The position numbers and the translations under genes are program-made. This document shows positions 18,222 through 26,677 of a stretch of DNA of 64,000 bases, in pieces. The notes below the pieces were generated by a model. That model searched no databases. It saw nothing but the letters and a program-made list of their open reading frames with translations, and was not told the DNA's origin. The DNA comes from Nocardiopsis mwathae (GTDB lineage Bacteria > Actinomycetota > Actinomycetes > Streptosporangiales > Streptosporangiaceae): assembly GCF_014201195.1 (NCBI RefSeq), contig NZ_JACHDS010000001.1, forward strand, positions 1,922,001-1,986,000. The letters are read 5' to 3'. Positions within the stretch are counted from its first letter, which is position 1; the number at the start of each line of letters is the position of its first letter.

Positions 18222-19613
18222 TCAGCTCAGCAGCTTCTTCTGGATCTTGCCCATGGCGTTGCGCGGTAGCGCGTCGACCACCCGGACCTCGCGGGGACGC
18301 TTGTGGACCGAGAGGTGGGCGGCCACGTAGTCGATGATCCCCTGCGCCTCGATGCCGTCTCCCACCAGGTAGGCGACGATCCGCTGGCCGAGGTCGTCGT
18401 CGGCCTCGCCCACCACGGCGGCCTCCCGCACCGCGGGGTGCCCGAGGAGCACGGCCTCGACCTCGCCTGCGCCGACCCGGTAGCCGCCCGTCTTGATCAG
18501 GTCGGTCGACATCCGCCCCACGATGCGGTGCCACCCGTCGGCGTCGCGTACTGCCGCGTCGCCGGTGCGGAACCAGCCGTCGGACGTCCAGCCGGCCGCG
18601 GTCGCCTCCGGCAGGTCGAGGTAGCCGTCGAACAGGGTCGCCCCGCGGACCTGGAGCTCGCCCGCGCTCTGGCCGTCCGCGGGGACCGGCCGCCCGTCCT
18701 CGCCGCGCAGCCGCGACTCCACCCCCGCCAGTTCCGTGCCGACCCACCCGGTGCGCCGGGGCGCGTCCGCGCGCGCCCCCAGGGTGATCAGGGTTTCGGT
18801 CATCCCGTACCGCTCGACCGGGGAGAGCCCGACGGCCGAGCGCAGCGCGTGCGCCACCGGGTCGAGCAGCGGCGCGCTCCCCGACACGAGCAGCCGTGCC
18901 CCGGCCAGCGCCGACACGCTGCCGGGGTCGTCGGTGATGCGCGACCAGACGGTGGGGACGCCGAAGAGCAGCGTGCCCCCGGCCCGTGCCGCCGCGGCGT
19001 AGGCGGCGGGGGTGGGCCGGACGGTGTGTACCAGCGGGCTGCCCACCCGCAGCGCCCCCAGCACGCCCAGGACGAGGCCGTGCACGTGGAACACGGGCAG
19101 CCCGTGCACCAGCACGTCGTCGGGGGTCCAGGCCCACGCGTCGGCCAGGGCGTCGAGGTCGGCGGCGATGGCCCGTCGCGATACGACCACCCCCTTGGGT
19201 GGTCCGGTGGTCCCGGAGGTGTACATGATCAGCGCCGTGGCGTGCGGGTCGGGCTCGGGCACGGTGAAGGACGAGCGGGCGGCGCCGTCGACGGGGACGA
19301 CCGGCAGTTCCACCCCCGGCTGCGGCGCGCCCAGCCACAGCGCCGCGCCGGAGTCGCGCAGGATGTGTCCGCGCTCGGCCACACCGGAGTCGGCCGGGAC
19401 CGGGACCACCGGCACTCCGGCCTGCAGGCCGCCGACGACCGCGACGACCGTCGACAGGCTCGCCTCGCCGTGGACCGCGACCGCCGGGGCGCCGGCGATC
19501 CGCTCGGCCACGGCCGCGGCGGCCGACCACAGTTCCTCTCGGTGGAGGCCGGCGTCGCCGAACCGCACCGCGGGCAGACCGGTCGGTGCGGCCGCGCCCG
19601 AACCCAGCAGCAT
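18222..19613 (-). CDS. acyl-CoA synthetase, malonyl-CoA synthetase (MatB)-like
   Basis: 463 residues of the ANL adenylate-forming superfamily. The P-loop-like motif MYTSGTTGPPKGV, the adenine motif ERYGMTETL, SDGWFRTGD, and the hinge GRMSTDLIKTGGYRVGAGEVE are all present, with a catalytic Lys in NAMGKIQKKLL at the end. The GRxSxDIIKxGGYKIG-like hinge and short length match MatB, which makes malonyl-CoA or methylmalonyl-CoA from the free acids. The ATG at 19613 fits the family start. A truncated TetR gene lies directly upstream on the same strand. Confidence 0.85.
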   Translation of the reverse strand: MLLGSGAAAPTGLPAVRFGDAGLHREELWSAAAAVAERIAGAPAVAVHGEASLSTVVAVVGGLQAGVPVVPVPADSGVAERGHILRDSGAALWLGAPQPGVELPVVPVDGAARSSFTVPEPDPHATALIMYTSGTTGPPKGVVVSRRAIAADLDALADAWAWTPDDVLVHGLPVFHVHGLVLGVLGALRVGSPLVHTVRPTPAAYAAAARAGGTLLFGVPTVWSRITDDPGSVSALAGARLLVSGSAPLLDPVAHALRSAVGLSPVERYGMTETLITLGARADAPRRTGWVGTELAGVESRLRGEDGRPVPADGQSAGELQVRGATLFDGYLDLPEATAAGWTSDGWFRTGDAAVRDADGWHRIVGRMSTDLIKTGGYRVGAGEVEAVLLGHPAVREAAVVGEADDDLGQRIVAYLVGDGIEAQGIIDYVAAHLSVHKRPREVRVVDALPRNAMGKIQKKLLS

Positions 19614-19718
19614 GATCCGGTCCTCTTTCCTGCGTCGTGTCGTCTGCGGCCCGTGTCCGGGGCCTCGGCAGGGCCACGCTAGCCCACCGGCCGCCCCGGC
19701 CCAGGCCGGGGGCAGCGG

Positions 19719-20087
19719 TCAGCGCGGGGTGCCGGTGTCTGCGGTGTCCGCCGGGCCGAAGAGGAGGTCGAGGTGGTAGCGCAGGATCTCCGCGGCGGCT
19801 TCGGGGGCGCGCTGGCCGACCAGGACGCTGGTGCCCAGGCCGTGGTTGACGGCGATCAGGCGGGCGGCCTCGCGGTCGGGGTCCAGGTCGGCGGCGAGTT
19901 CGCCCTCGGCCCGGGCCTGGCGCAGTACGTCGGCGAGTCGGCGCTCCAGCCGGTTGGGCCCCTCGACGAACGGCTGGTCGGCGAGGCCCTGGTCGGTCAT
20001 GGCCAGCACGGCATAGGAGGTCCACACGAGGTGGAAGACACGGCTTCGCACGTCGGTCGGCAGCGCCTCGGCGAGGAACGCCTCCAC
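19719..20087 (-). pseudogene. TetR-family regulator, 5'-truncated (helix-turn-helix missing)
   Basis: The 122 codons from a GTG at 20087 encode a TetR C-terminal ligand domain (AFLAEALPTDVRSRVFHLVW through LRYHLDLLFG). The in-frame reading continues about ten codons upstream (SPRPCSARSYVEAF-like, as in the linker of such proteins) and then loses similarity near 20120. The first 60-70 residues with the DNA-binding helices are absent, so it cannot act as a normal repressor. The break coincides with a plus-strand gene remnant that has also lost its 5' end. Confidence 0.7.
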
Positions 20088-20109
20088 GTATGAGCGCGCC
20101 GAGCAGGGG

Positions 20110-20229
20110 CGGGGCGATTCCGCCAGCCGCGCCGCCCACCGCCGCCCGACGGTCGGGCCCTCGCTGGACCTGATGCCCTACGACGTCGATGAGATCGTCG
20201 CGGAGTGGCGCGAGCGGCACCGGGGCTGA
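20110..20229 (+). pseudogene. C-terminal remnant of an unidentified plus-strand gene
   Basis: The last codons before the TGA at 20227-20229 read SLDLMPYDVDEIVAEWRERH then RG. All but one of these codons end in G or C, and second positions are non-GC-rich, the signature of real coding sequence here. There is no start codon or upstream continuation, since the frame runs straight into antisense of the truncated TetR gene. The left boundary given is approximate. The family cannot be identified from about 25 residues. Confidence 0.5.
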
Positions 20230-20266
20230 GCCGGAGCGCCGCGGCCCGGGTGTCCCGCCCGTCGCC

Positions 20267-20674
20267 CTACGCCGAGGGCGCCTGCGGCCGGCAGCTGAAG
20301 CAGTTCATTCGGAAGACCTCCTCGCCGTCGACCGTGCCCAGGTACTCTCCGGGCAGGCTGGCGTCGCCCGGCTCCTGGTGCGCCAACCGGTCCCGGTCGA
20401 TCGATCCGACGAAGCGGGCCTCGCCGTCGGCGTGCGTGACGCCGATGCACTCCACGACCAGGTCGGCGGGTTTGCCGATGTTCGGCTCGCACTCCAGCCT
20501 TCCCTGGATGGGGTGGCCCTTGCGGGCGAAATGGTCCTGGGCCTCCTTGCGCATCAGCGCGGCCGAGAGTTCACCGGTGACCCGCTTGAACTCCACCAGT
20601 TCCGAGGCGCACCCCGGCAGCAGCAGGGCTGCGGCCAGCGCGATCGCCGCGGTGGATGTGCTCCGGCGTCCCAT
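20267..20674 (-). CDS. lipoprotein of unknown function
   Basis: 135 residues with a lipoprotein signal (ALAAALLLPGCAS, lipobox LPGC). The mature part has Cys residues in LECEPN and VVECIG and a C-terminal FRMNCFSCRPQ. The Cys-flanked beta pattern loosely recalls DUF4333-type secreted domains, but I would not assign it. The ATG at 20674 has GGAGAT 6 bases upstream. It is transcribed away from the GAF-regulator gene. Confidence 0.72.
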   Translation of the reverse strand: MGRRSTSTAAIALAAALLLPGCASELVEFKRVTGELSAALMRKEAQDHFARKGHPIQGRLECEPNIGKPADLVVECIGVTHADGEARFVGSIDRDRLAHQEPGDASLPGEYLGTVDGEEVFRMNCFSCRPQAPSA

Positions 20675-21024
20675 GGGCAGATCTCCGATCCCGGCCGTGT
20701 CTCGGGCGTGCTCCTTCTGCTCGCTGCGACCTCTCCGCGCTGCCTCGCGCCCCCCTCCAGGGCACAGCGGCCAATGCGTAGAGTACACGAATGGTGATTC
20801 TAAGTAACGGCACGAATGCGTAAGCCCTCCTCATGGCCGACGATGCCATTGCTCGGACCTGTCCGGATCCGGGGATCCGCCTCCTTCCCATACCCGGCGA
20901 ATATCGCCATTGCCGGCATAACTCTCCGGGATCCCCCGCCGATCGGCAGCGGGCTTCTCAGTTTCGGTTGATCTCCACCGCGACCCACACAAGGATGAAG
21001 TGATCCGCCCTACCAGTGAGGTCA
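20675..21024. other. 350-bp divergent spacer
   Basis: AT-richer than its surroundings, and must carry the promoters of the lipoprotein and GAF-regulator genes. CACGAATG occurs twice (20786-20793 and 20812-20819), each near GCGTA. I see no gene. Confidence 0.5.
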
Positions 21025-22338
21025 ATGGTCCCTGTGGCGCCGACACGGCTTGACACCGCCCTCCCCGCCGGCATCGATGCGCGGGAGTACGCACGACTGC
21101 TCCACCGGGTCCACGAGGCCACGCTGTCGGGGTCCGCCCCGCCCGCGCGGCTGCGTCCCGTCATCGAGGAGTCCTGGCAGCGGATGCGTCGCCATCGCAT
21201 CGACCCCGACCACTGCAAGCCCGCCATGGCACTGCGCCGCGAGGAGGTGCAGCGCCACCGCAACGACTCGCCGCTGGCCGACCTGATGCCGCTGCTGCGC
21301 CAGTCCCTGGTGCCGGTGGCCGAGGACGCCGGGCACGTCATGGTCGTCGCCGACGACAAGGGCCGCGTGCTGTGGCGCGACGGCCCCCGGGAGATCAGCA
21401 GGGTCGCCGACGGGGCGGGGCTGATCGTCGGCGCGGCCTGGGACGAAGGATCGGCCGGGACCAACGCCATCGGCACGGCACTGATGGTGGGGCGCCCCGT
21501 CCAGGTCTACTCAGCCGAGCACTACGTGCGCGGCCTGCACTCGCTCACCTGTGCCTGCGCCCCCATCCGCGACCCCCGCGACGGCCGCCTCGTCGGAGCG
21601 ATCGACGTGAGCGGGCCGGCGTCCACCGCCCACCCCTCCACCCTCGCCCTGGTCGACGCCGTGGCCCGCTTGGCCGAATCGCGGTTGCGCTGCATGCACC
21701 ACGCGCATCTGGAACGCCTCCGCTCGGTCGCCGCACCTCTGCTGGCCGGGATGTCGGAGAAGGCGCTCGTGGTCGACGACGAGGGCTGGACGGCGGCCGT
21801 GGCCAACATGGAACCGGTGCGCCGCATCCCGCTACCCAAACGCGGCGGGCACGACCGGGTCTGGCTGCCCAAGCTGGGGGAGTGCCGGATGGAGCCGCTG
21901 CCCGGCGGGTGGCTGGTCCGCCCCACCGACGCGGAGTGCGCACCGGCCATGCGCGCCTGCCTCGACCTCACCTCGCCGCCCGCCGCCACCATCACGGTCG
22001 GAGGCCCGAGCGGTGAGTGGACCCAGCGCCTCACCGTCCGCCACGCCGAACTCCTCTTCCTGCTCGCCCGGCACCCCGACGGGCGCAGCGCCGCCCAGCT
22101 CGCCGCGGACCTGTTCGGCGACGAGGACCGGGTGGTCACGGTCCGCGCCGAGATGTCCCGGCTCCGCCGCCACCTCGGCGGGATCGTGGCGAGCCGCCCC
22201 TACCGGTTCAGCGAGAACGTCGACGTCACCGTGCGCGCGCCGCGGGACGCCATGGACCTCATGCCGACCTCCCACGCTCCCGGGATCCGCAGGGCGCGCG
22301 CGGATCTCGATCCCGGCGAGGACCTGATCCCCGGCTGA
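21025..22338 (+). CDS. GAF-domain transcriptional regulator (AcoR-N-like)
   Basis: About 437 residues. The N-terminal part (RLRPVIEESWQRMRRHRIDP) and the GAF domain with WDEGSAGTNAIGTAL match the sensory half of AcoR-type sigma-54 activators, but there is no AAA+ domain. The C-terminus instead carries a winged-helix-like segment (LTVRHAELLFLLARHPDGRSAAQLAADLFGDEDRVVTVRAEMSRLRRHLGG). This is a common actinobacterial arrangement with unknown effectors. Start choice is uncertain: the ATG at 21025 has GAGG close by, and a GTG at 21016 is in frame. Confidence 0.8.
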   Translation: MVPVAPTRLDTALPAGIDAREYARLLHRVHEATLSGSAPPARLRPVIEESWQRMRRHRIDPDHCKPAMALRREEVQRHRNDSPLADLMPLLRQSLVPVAEDAGHVMVVADDKGRVLWRDGPREISRVADGAGLIVGAAWDEGSAGTNAIGTALMVGRPVQVYSAEHYVRGLHSLTCACAPIRDPRDGRLVGAIDVSGPASTAHPSTLALVDAVARLAESRLRCMHHAHLERLRSVAAPLLAGMSEKALVVDDEGWTAAVANMEPVRRIPLPKRGGHDRVWLPKLGECRMEPLPGGWLVRPTDAECAPAMRACLDLTSPPAATITVGGPSGEWTQRLTVRHAELLFLLARHPDGRSAAQLAADLFGDEDRVVTVRAEMSRLRRHLGGIVASRPYRFSENVDVTVRAPRDAMDLMPTSHAPGIRRARADLDPGEDLIPG

Positions 22339-22913
22339 GGGCGCTCCCGGTGCCCGGCATCGCCCCTGGCGTCACACGAGTATCCTCCGCAACCGTGCGA
22401 TGACCCTCGGTCAGCATGTTGCAACGTTCTGCAACCTTTGCCGGTCGCCCGTCCATGCGATGGACTGGTCCCACGTCGACGGGGGGTCGGCTCCGACCAC
22501 GTCCGCCGGTGGTCCGCGCATTGGGGGAGCGGGGGTCGACCGCAAGGCGGACCGTCCAGCGGCGGCCCGAGGGCGATGGGGAATACCTCGGGCCGCCGCA
22601 CCCAGAAGTCTCCGTGGTGAGGTCCCGCCTCCGGGACTCCGGCGCCCTCGCCGCGCGGGACCGGTACCCGGTTGGACGGGGCCGGGTAGCGGGACTGGGT
22701 CGGCCGGGCCCGGGTGTGCAGGTTGATGGGCGGCCCGGCCACCGAGGACGACGCCCTTCGCCTCCGGGGCAAGCCGACCGGCGGCGGAGGGCGTGTGAGT
22801 CCGCCCACAGCGACCACCGGTCCGGCGAACGGGCCCGCGCGACGTGCGCGGGCCCGTTCGCCGGACCGGTGAGAAGGAGCGATCGGGCCGCCCCTCCCCC
22901 GTGCGGGCGGCGG
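22339..22913. other. 575-bp spacer with a palindrome and a terminator
   Basis: No convincing gene on either strand. It contains GTTGCA-ACGTTC-TGCAAC (22418-22435), a perfect inverted repeat that could be an operator, and the long terminator at 22816-22870. The reading frames over it are Pro/Arg-rich shadows of GC-rich DNA. Confidence 0.5.
22816..22870. terminator. very long perfect hairpin downstream of the conservon
   Basis: Two exactly complementary 25-base arms (22816-22840 and 22846-22870) with a 5-base loop GACGT. The last conservon gene ends at 22914 reading towards it, so it is the operon's terminator. It also shields against read-through from the GAF gene on the other strand. Confidence 0.85.
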
Positions 22914-23510
22914 TCAGCCGACGAGTTCGGTGTCCTTCGGATGCTCCAGGGCGTGCCGCAGCAGCGCCATCAGGACACTGCCGCACGACTGGGTGTCGCG
23001 CGCGTCGAAGTCGACGATCTGCACGTCCGGGCCGACCTCCAGGGCTTCTCGCACCTGGTCGATCGAGTAGTCGAGGTGGCCGTCGAACCTGTTCAGCGCG
23101 ACGATGTAGGGGATGCGCTGGTTGGTCTCGAAGTAGTCCACCGCATCGAAACTGTCGGCCAGACGGCGGCAGTCCACCACCACGACGGCGCCGACGGCAC
23201 CTCGCACCAGGTCGTCCCACATGAACCAGAAGCGTGACTGTCCGGGCGTGCCGAACATGTACAGGATCAGCTCCCGGTCCACGGTGATCCGCCCGAAGTC
23301 CATGGCGACCGTGGTGGTGGTCTTGAAGGGGGTTGCGGTGGTGTCGTCGTGTCCCACGCTGGCCTCGGTCATGATGGCCTCGGTGGCGACCGGCGGGATT
23401 TCGGAGACCGAGCCGACCAGGGTCGTCTTCCCGGCCCCGAAGCCGCCGGCAATGACGATCTTGGTCGATAGCATCGACCTGCTGTCACTGGAAGAGTCGT
23501 TCGAGACCAC
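22914..23510 (-). CDS. cvnD: conservon GTPase (CvnD)
   Basis: 198-residue small GTPase, the fourth gene of the conservon. G1 is GGFGAGKTTL, G3 is FGTPGQ, and G4 appears as NRFD in place of NKxD. Conservon products form a membrane-associated, G-protein-like signalling complex in actinomycetes. The GTG at 23510 has AGAGGG upstream and lies 26 bases inside the end of the DUF742 gene, so translation is probably coupled. It ends just before the long hairpin terminator. Confidence 0.93.
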   Translation of the reverse strand: MVSNDSSSDSRSMLSTKIVIAGGFGAGKTTLVGSVSEIPPVATEAIMTEASVGHDDTTATPFKTTTTVAMDFGRITVDRELILYMFGTPGQSRFWFMWDDLVRGAVGAVVVVDCRRLADSFDAVDYFETNQRIPYIVALNRFDGHLDYSIDQVREALEVGPDVQIVDFDARDTQSCGSVLMALLRHALEHPKDTELVG

Positions 23511-23844
23511 GAAGAGCCCTCTCGAGAACCTGGTTTTCGGACGGACTGTGACCGGTAATGGTCGGGTGGATGTACACGAGGTCTTGATCGGCGAGGTCGC
23601 TCAGCAGAACCTGGGTGACGCCCAGCGGGATCTTCAGCTCCGCCGACAGCTCCGCCACCGACCGCGCCGTTCGGCACAACTCGAAGATGTTGCGCGCCTC
23701 CGGCATCATCGACGACGGCGGCTGAGTTCCGGGATCCGCGATCGACACCAGCGTCTGCACCATGAGCGGATGCCGGGATCTGGTCCGCCCGCCGGTGAAG
23801 GTGTAGGGGCGGATGCGGCCGCTCCTTCTCCTGCGATAGCTCAT
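23485..23844 (-). CDS. cvnC: conservon DUF742 protein (CvnC)
   Basis: 119 residues. The opening SGRIRPYTFTGGRTRSRHPLMVQTLVS and the winged-helix-like middle (ICELCRTARSVAELSAELKIPLGVTQVLLSDL region) are characteristic of DUF742. CvnC is thought to link the kinase-like protein with the GTPase. It overlaps the GTPase gene by 26 bases and follows the Roadblock gene by 41. Confidence 0.92.
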   Translation of the reverse strand: MSYRRRRSGRIRPYTFTGGRTRSRHPLMVQTLVSIADPGTQPPSSMMPEARNIFELCRTARSVAELSAELKIPLGVTQVLLSDLADQDLVYIHPTITGHSPSENQVLERALRGLERLFQ

Positions 23845-23885
23845 GTGATGGCAACCTCTTCACGGATGATTGACGACGGCTGGGG

Positions 23886-24311
23886 CTAGTTGCCGACCAC
23901 TTCGCGGAGCTCGGAACGCAGCTGGGGGGTGAGCACGTGGGCGGCGCTCTCCACGAGCAGCGTCATCTGGTAGGCGACGATCCGCATCTCGGCATCGGGG
24001 GAGGTGAGCACGGCCAGGGAGGAGCCGTCGCTGATCGCCATCACGAACAGGTGCCCGCGCTGCATCCGCACGATGAGCTGCTCGCAGTTGCCTCGGGAGA
24101 ACATCCGGGCGGCGTTGTGGGCGAGGCTGTGCAGGCCGGTGGCGATGGCGGCGAGCTGTTCGGCGTGCTCCATCGGGAAGGCGTCCGACGCGGTCAGCAG
24201 GAGGCCGTCGGAGGAGACCACGATGGCGTGCTCGACGCCGGGGACCTCTTCGACGAAGTTGGAGACGAGCCAGGCGAAGCTCTCCGCATTCTCACTCAGC
24301 TGGCGATTCAT
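23886..24311 (-). CDS. cvnB: conservon Roadblock/LC7 protein (CvnB)
   Basis: 141 residues of the Roadblock/LC7 fold (FAWLVSNFVEEVPGVEHAIVVSSDGLLL, GNCEQLIVRMQRGHLFVMAISDGSSLAVLTS). In conservons this MglB-like protein acts with the CvnD GTPase, possibly as a GTPase-activating partner. It sits 76 bases after the kinase-like gene and 41 before the DUF742 gene, giving the canonical gene order. Confidence 0.93.
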   Translation of the reverse strand: MNRQLSENAESFAWLVSNFVEEVPGVEHAIVVSSDGLLLTASDAFPMEHAEQLAAIATGLHSLAHNAARMFSRGNCEQLIVRMQRGHLFVMAISDGSSLAVLTSPDAEMRIVAYQMTLLVESAAHVLTPQLRSELREVVGN

Positions 24312-24387
24312 TCTTCAGACACCCTCTTCTCAACTAGGGACCGGTGGGGAGTGGGACATGCGCCCTGTTCACAGATCGACATCGCGG

Positions 24388-25881
24388 TCACAGGTCGTTC
24401 TTTCCGGAGGCCGCCTGCTCGCCTTGGACGAAGCCGTCGAGGTCGGCACTGATCCGCGCGGCCCGCTCCTCGGAATCCGCCGGCGGCGGGGCCGCGGCGT
24501 GTTCCGCCGGCGGCATGTCGTCCAACCCCTCGACCCCGTCGACCAGCCGCTGGGCGGTCTGGGACCGGTTGGCGGTGCGGCGGGGCAGTCCGGCGGAGGT
24601 GACCGGTGACCGATCGCCGTCGGCCTGCGGCGCGTGGCGGCCGGTGGGGGACGACGGGGGGCCGCCGGGGGACACGAGTGCGGGCATCGTGGGCCGCGGC
24701 TCCTGCGGGGCGGGGGCGCCGTAGGGGGAGGCGGCGCGCAGCAGCTCGGTCGGCACGATGACGAACGCGCTGATGCCGCGGAACGCGCGCGACTCCAACT
24801 GCACCTGGAACCCGTGCTGCTGGGCGAGCAGGCTGACCACGTACAGCCCCATGTGCCGGATGACCTGCTCGTCCAGCACGGGTTTGCCGGCGAGCCGGTG
24901 GTTGAGGTCGGTGATCTGCTCCTTGGAGATGCCGATGCCCTCGTCTTCCACGGCGAGCAGGACCCGGCCGTCGGCCATCCGCTGGCCGCTGATGACCACC
25001 TGTGCGTGTGCCGGGGACTTCGCGGTGGCGTTGTCGAGGAGTTCGGCGAGCAGGTGGCTGAGGTCGTCGGCGGCCGAACCGGCCAGCGCGGTGGAGGGCA
25101 GGCGGCCCACCTGCACGCGGTCGTAGTCGCTGATCTCGGAGATGGCGGCGCGGGCCACGTCCAGCAGGGGCACGGGGTCGGTGCGCGGGTCGTCGATCTC
25201 CTGGCCGGCCAGGACCAGCAGGTTCTCGCCGTTGCGGCGCATCCGGGTGGCGAGGTTGTCGATCTTGAACAGCCGGGCCAGCAGGTCGGGATCGTCGCTG
25301 GTCTCCTCCAGGTCCTCCACCACGGCCAGCAGCGAGTCGATGAGCGTGAGGTCGCGCATCGCGAGGTTGGCCAGCGTGTCGGTCATCAGCCGGGCCTGGC
25401 GGGCCGCCGCGGCGTCGATCGCCGTCCGGTCGACCGCGGGCGCGCGCTGGACCGCAGGCTCCGGCGTCCCGTGAATTGCGCCACCGGCGCCCTCAGGTGC
25501 CGGCGCCGCCCGCCGGGTGTCCGGCTCGGTCCGCGGCTGCGGTGCCGCAGGGGCACGCTCACCGGCAGGAGGGGATGGCGCGGGCACCGGTGCGGCGGGG
25601 GTGGCGGCGCCGGGAGGGACCGCGGCGGCGGAGGGCGGTGCCGCCGGGGGAGGGGCGGGGGGCGTGTCGGCTCTGGGCGCCGTGCCCGGCTGGGCGGGGA
25701 TCACGGGCGGGGTCCGCGGGGTGGAGGGGGAGGGGGCCGAACCCCCGAGCCACGACAGGAAGCGTCGAAACCGGCCCCTGCGGGCCTCGCCCTTTCTCCT
25801 CGTGTCGGGTGCTTCCTCCTTCCCCGGAGGCTGTGTTCGGGGCTGGTCGTCGCGACCGGCCGATGACGGCACTTCTGCCAC
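24388..25881 (-). CDS. cvnA: conservon histidine-kinase-like ATPase (CvnA), soluble form
   Basis: 497 residues. The N-terminal third is low-complexity Pro/Ala-rich. A helical dimerisation-like segment (LMTDTLANLAMRDLTLIDSLLAVVEDLEE) then lacks the usual phospho-acceptor H-box. It is followed by a HATPase_c domain with N-box ELLDNATAKSP and G-box VEDEGIGISKEQ. Typical CvnA proteins have an extracellular sensor between two membrane helices; none is seen here. GTG at 25881 has GGAG 8 bases upstream. Confidence 0.9.
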   Translation of the reverse strand: MAEVPSSAGRDDQPRTQPPGKEEAPDTRRKGEARRGRFRRFLSWLGGSAPSPSTPRTPPVIPAQPGTAPRADTPPAPPPAAPPSAAAVPPGAATPAAPVPAPSPPAGERAPAAPQPRTEPDTRRAAPAPEGAGGAIHGTPEPAVQRAPAVDRTAIDAAAARQARLMTDTLANLAMRDLTLIDSLLAVVEDLEETSDDPDLLARLFKIDNLATRMRRNGENLLVLAGQEIDDPRTDPVPLLDVARAAISEISDYDRVQVGRLPSTALAGSAADDLSHLLAELLDNATAKSPAHAQVVISGQRMADGRVLLAVEDEGIGISKEQITDLNHRLAGKPVLDEQVIRHMGLYVVSLLAQQHGFQVQLESRAFRGISAFVIVPTELLRAASPYGAPAPQEPRPTMPALVSPGGPPSSPTGRHAPQADGDRSPVTSAGLPRRTANRSQTAQRLVDGVEGLDDMPPAEHAAAPPPADSEERAARISADLDGFVQGEQAASGKNDL

Positions 25882-26677
25882 GGCGCATCTCCTTACTCGG
25901 GGCTGCCCCGCTCAGAGCGGTCCGCTGACTCACCGCTCCGGCGGCGGTATGCCGCTGTTGGTCTGGGGCCGCGGATGGCAACCGAGTCGAGCGTCACCGC
26001 GGCACTGGTCGTACTGGTCGGTCCTTCTGGTCGGCTAGGGGGTCACTGGTCGTTGTCGGACATGCGGACGGAATGAATACGGAGGGCACCGTAAAGTGCC
26101 CGCCGATGGTGCGGAGAACCGTGCCGGTGAACACCGGCGGACGGCTTCCGCGGCGGCGGGGAAAATGTTCTGGGGGATATCGGACGCCAGGTGCGACGCA
26201 TGATCGGAAACCCGAAACTTCGCCTTACCTGGAATTCCAGATCGACGTGCACCAATACGGCGGCCGACGTGTTCTCGCCGCCCGGCCCGTTAACGGCCGA
26301 GAAGGAAGATGCTCGCCTCCAGCTGTCTGATCGGCCCGTGCGGCGCCGACGCCGAACCAGGGGCTCCTTCCCCGGTCGCGCCGGGGACGTTCGATCCCGT
26401 CACCGCAACACCTAACGTCTGAGACTGCACGAGAATCCCTCGTCACGCGGTCCCTGGCCGCTGAGGCGGCCAGGCGGTCCGCACCGAGGAACCGGTTGTT
26501 CTGCGCCTGCTGTTCTGCGTGGCTCAGAACAGTACTCCGGCGACAGGTACTCGCTCAGGCGTTTCCGTATATTTCCGGGGCCGATTCGCCGGTCCGTCCC
26601 TGAATCGATCCGGGGAACCGTCATGGCCAGGTATGACGATTGCGGGGAAGGGCAGAGGGGCGAGATCGTGGCCCGCA
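25882..26677. other. 796-bp spacer upstream of the conservon
   Basis: No convincing gene. The part nearest the conservon carries four copies of CTGGTCG (26005, 26014, 26027 and 26046). The stretch 26070-26330 is AT-richer (GAATGAATACGG, GAAAATGTTCTGGGG) and probably contains the conservon promoter. The remainder lies past the end of the minus-strand binding-protein gene. Confidence 0.5.
26005..26052. repeat. iterated CTGGTCG heptamers
   Basis: CTGGTCG occurs at 26005-26011, 26014-26020, 26027-26033 and 26046-26052, about 125-170 bases upstream of the conservon's first start codon. Clustered copies in one orientation suggest a binding site for a regulator. The even spacing of a DNA helical turn is only partly met (9, 13 and 19 bases). 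Confidence 0.5.

Noticed and set aside
22400-22726. Small protein in the spacer before the conservon terminator
   Set aside because: The frame is Pro/Arg/Gly-rich, has no ribosome site and no coding bias; the opposite strand is no better.
26043-26255. 70-residue minus-strand frame upstream of the conservon
   Set aside because: Composition is not protein-like (Arg/Pro/His-rich), no ribosome site; it overlaps the probable promoter region.
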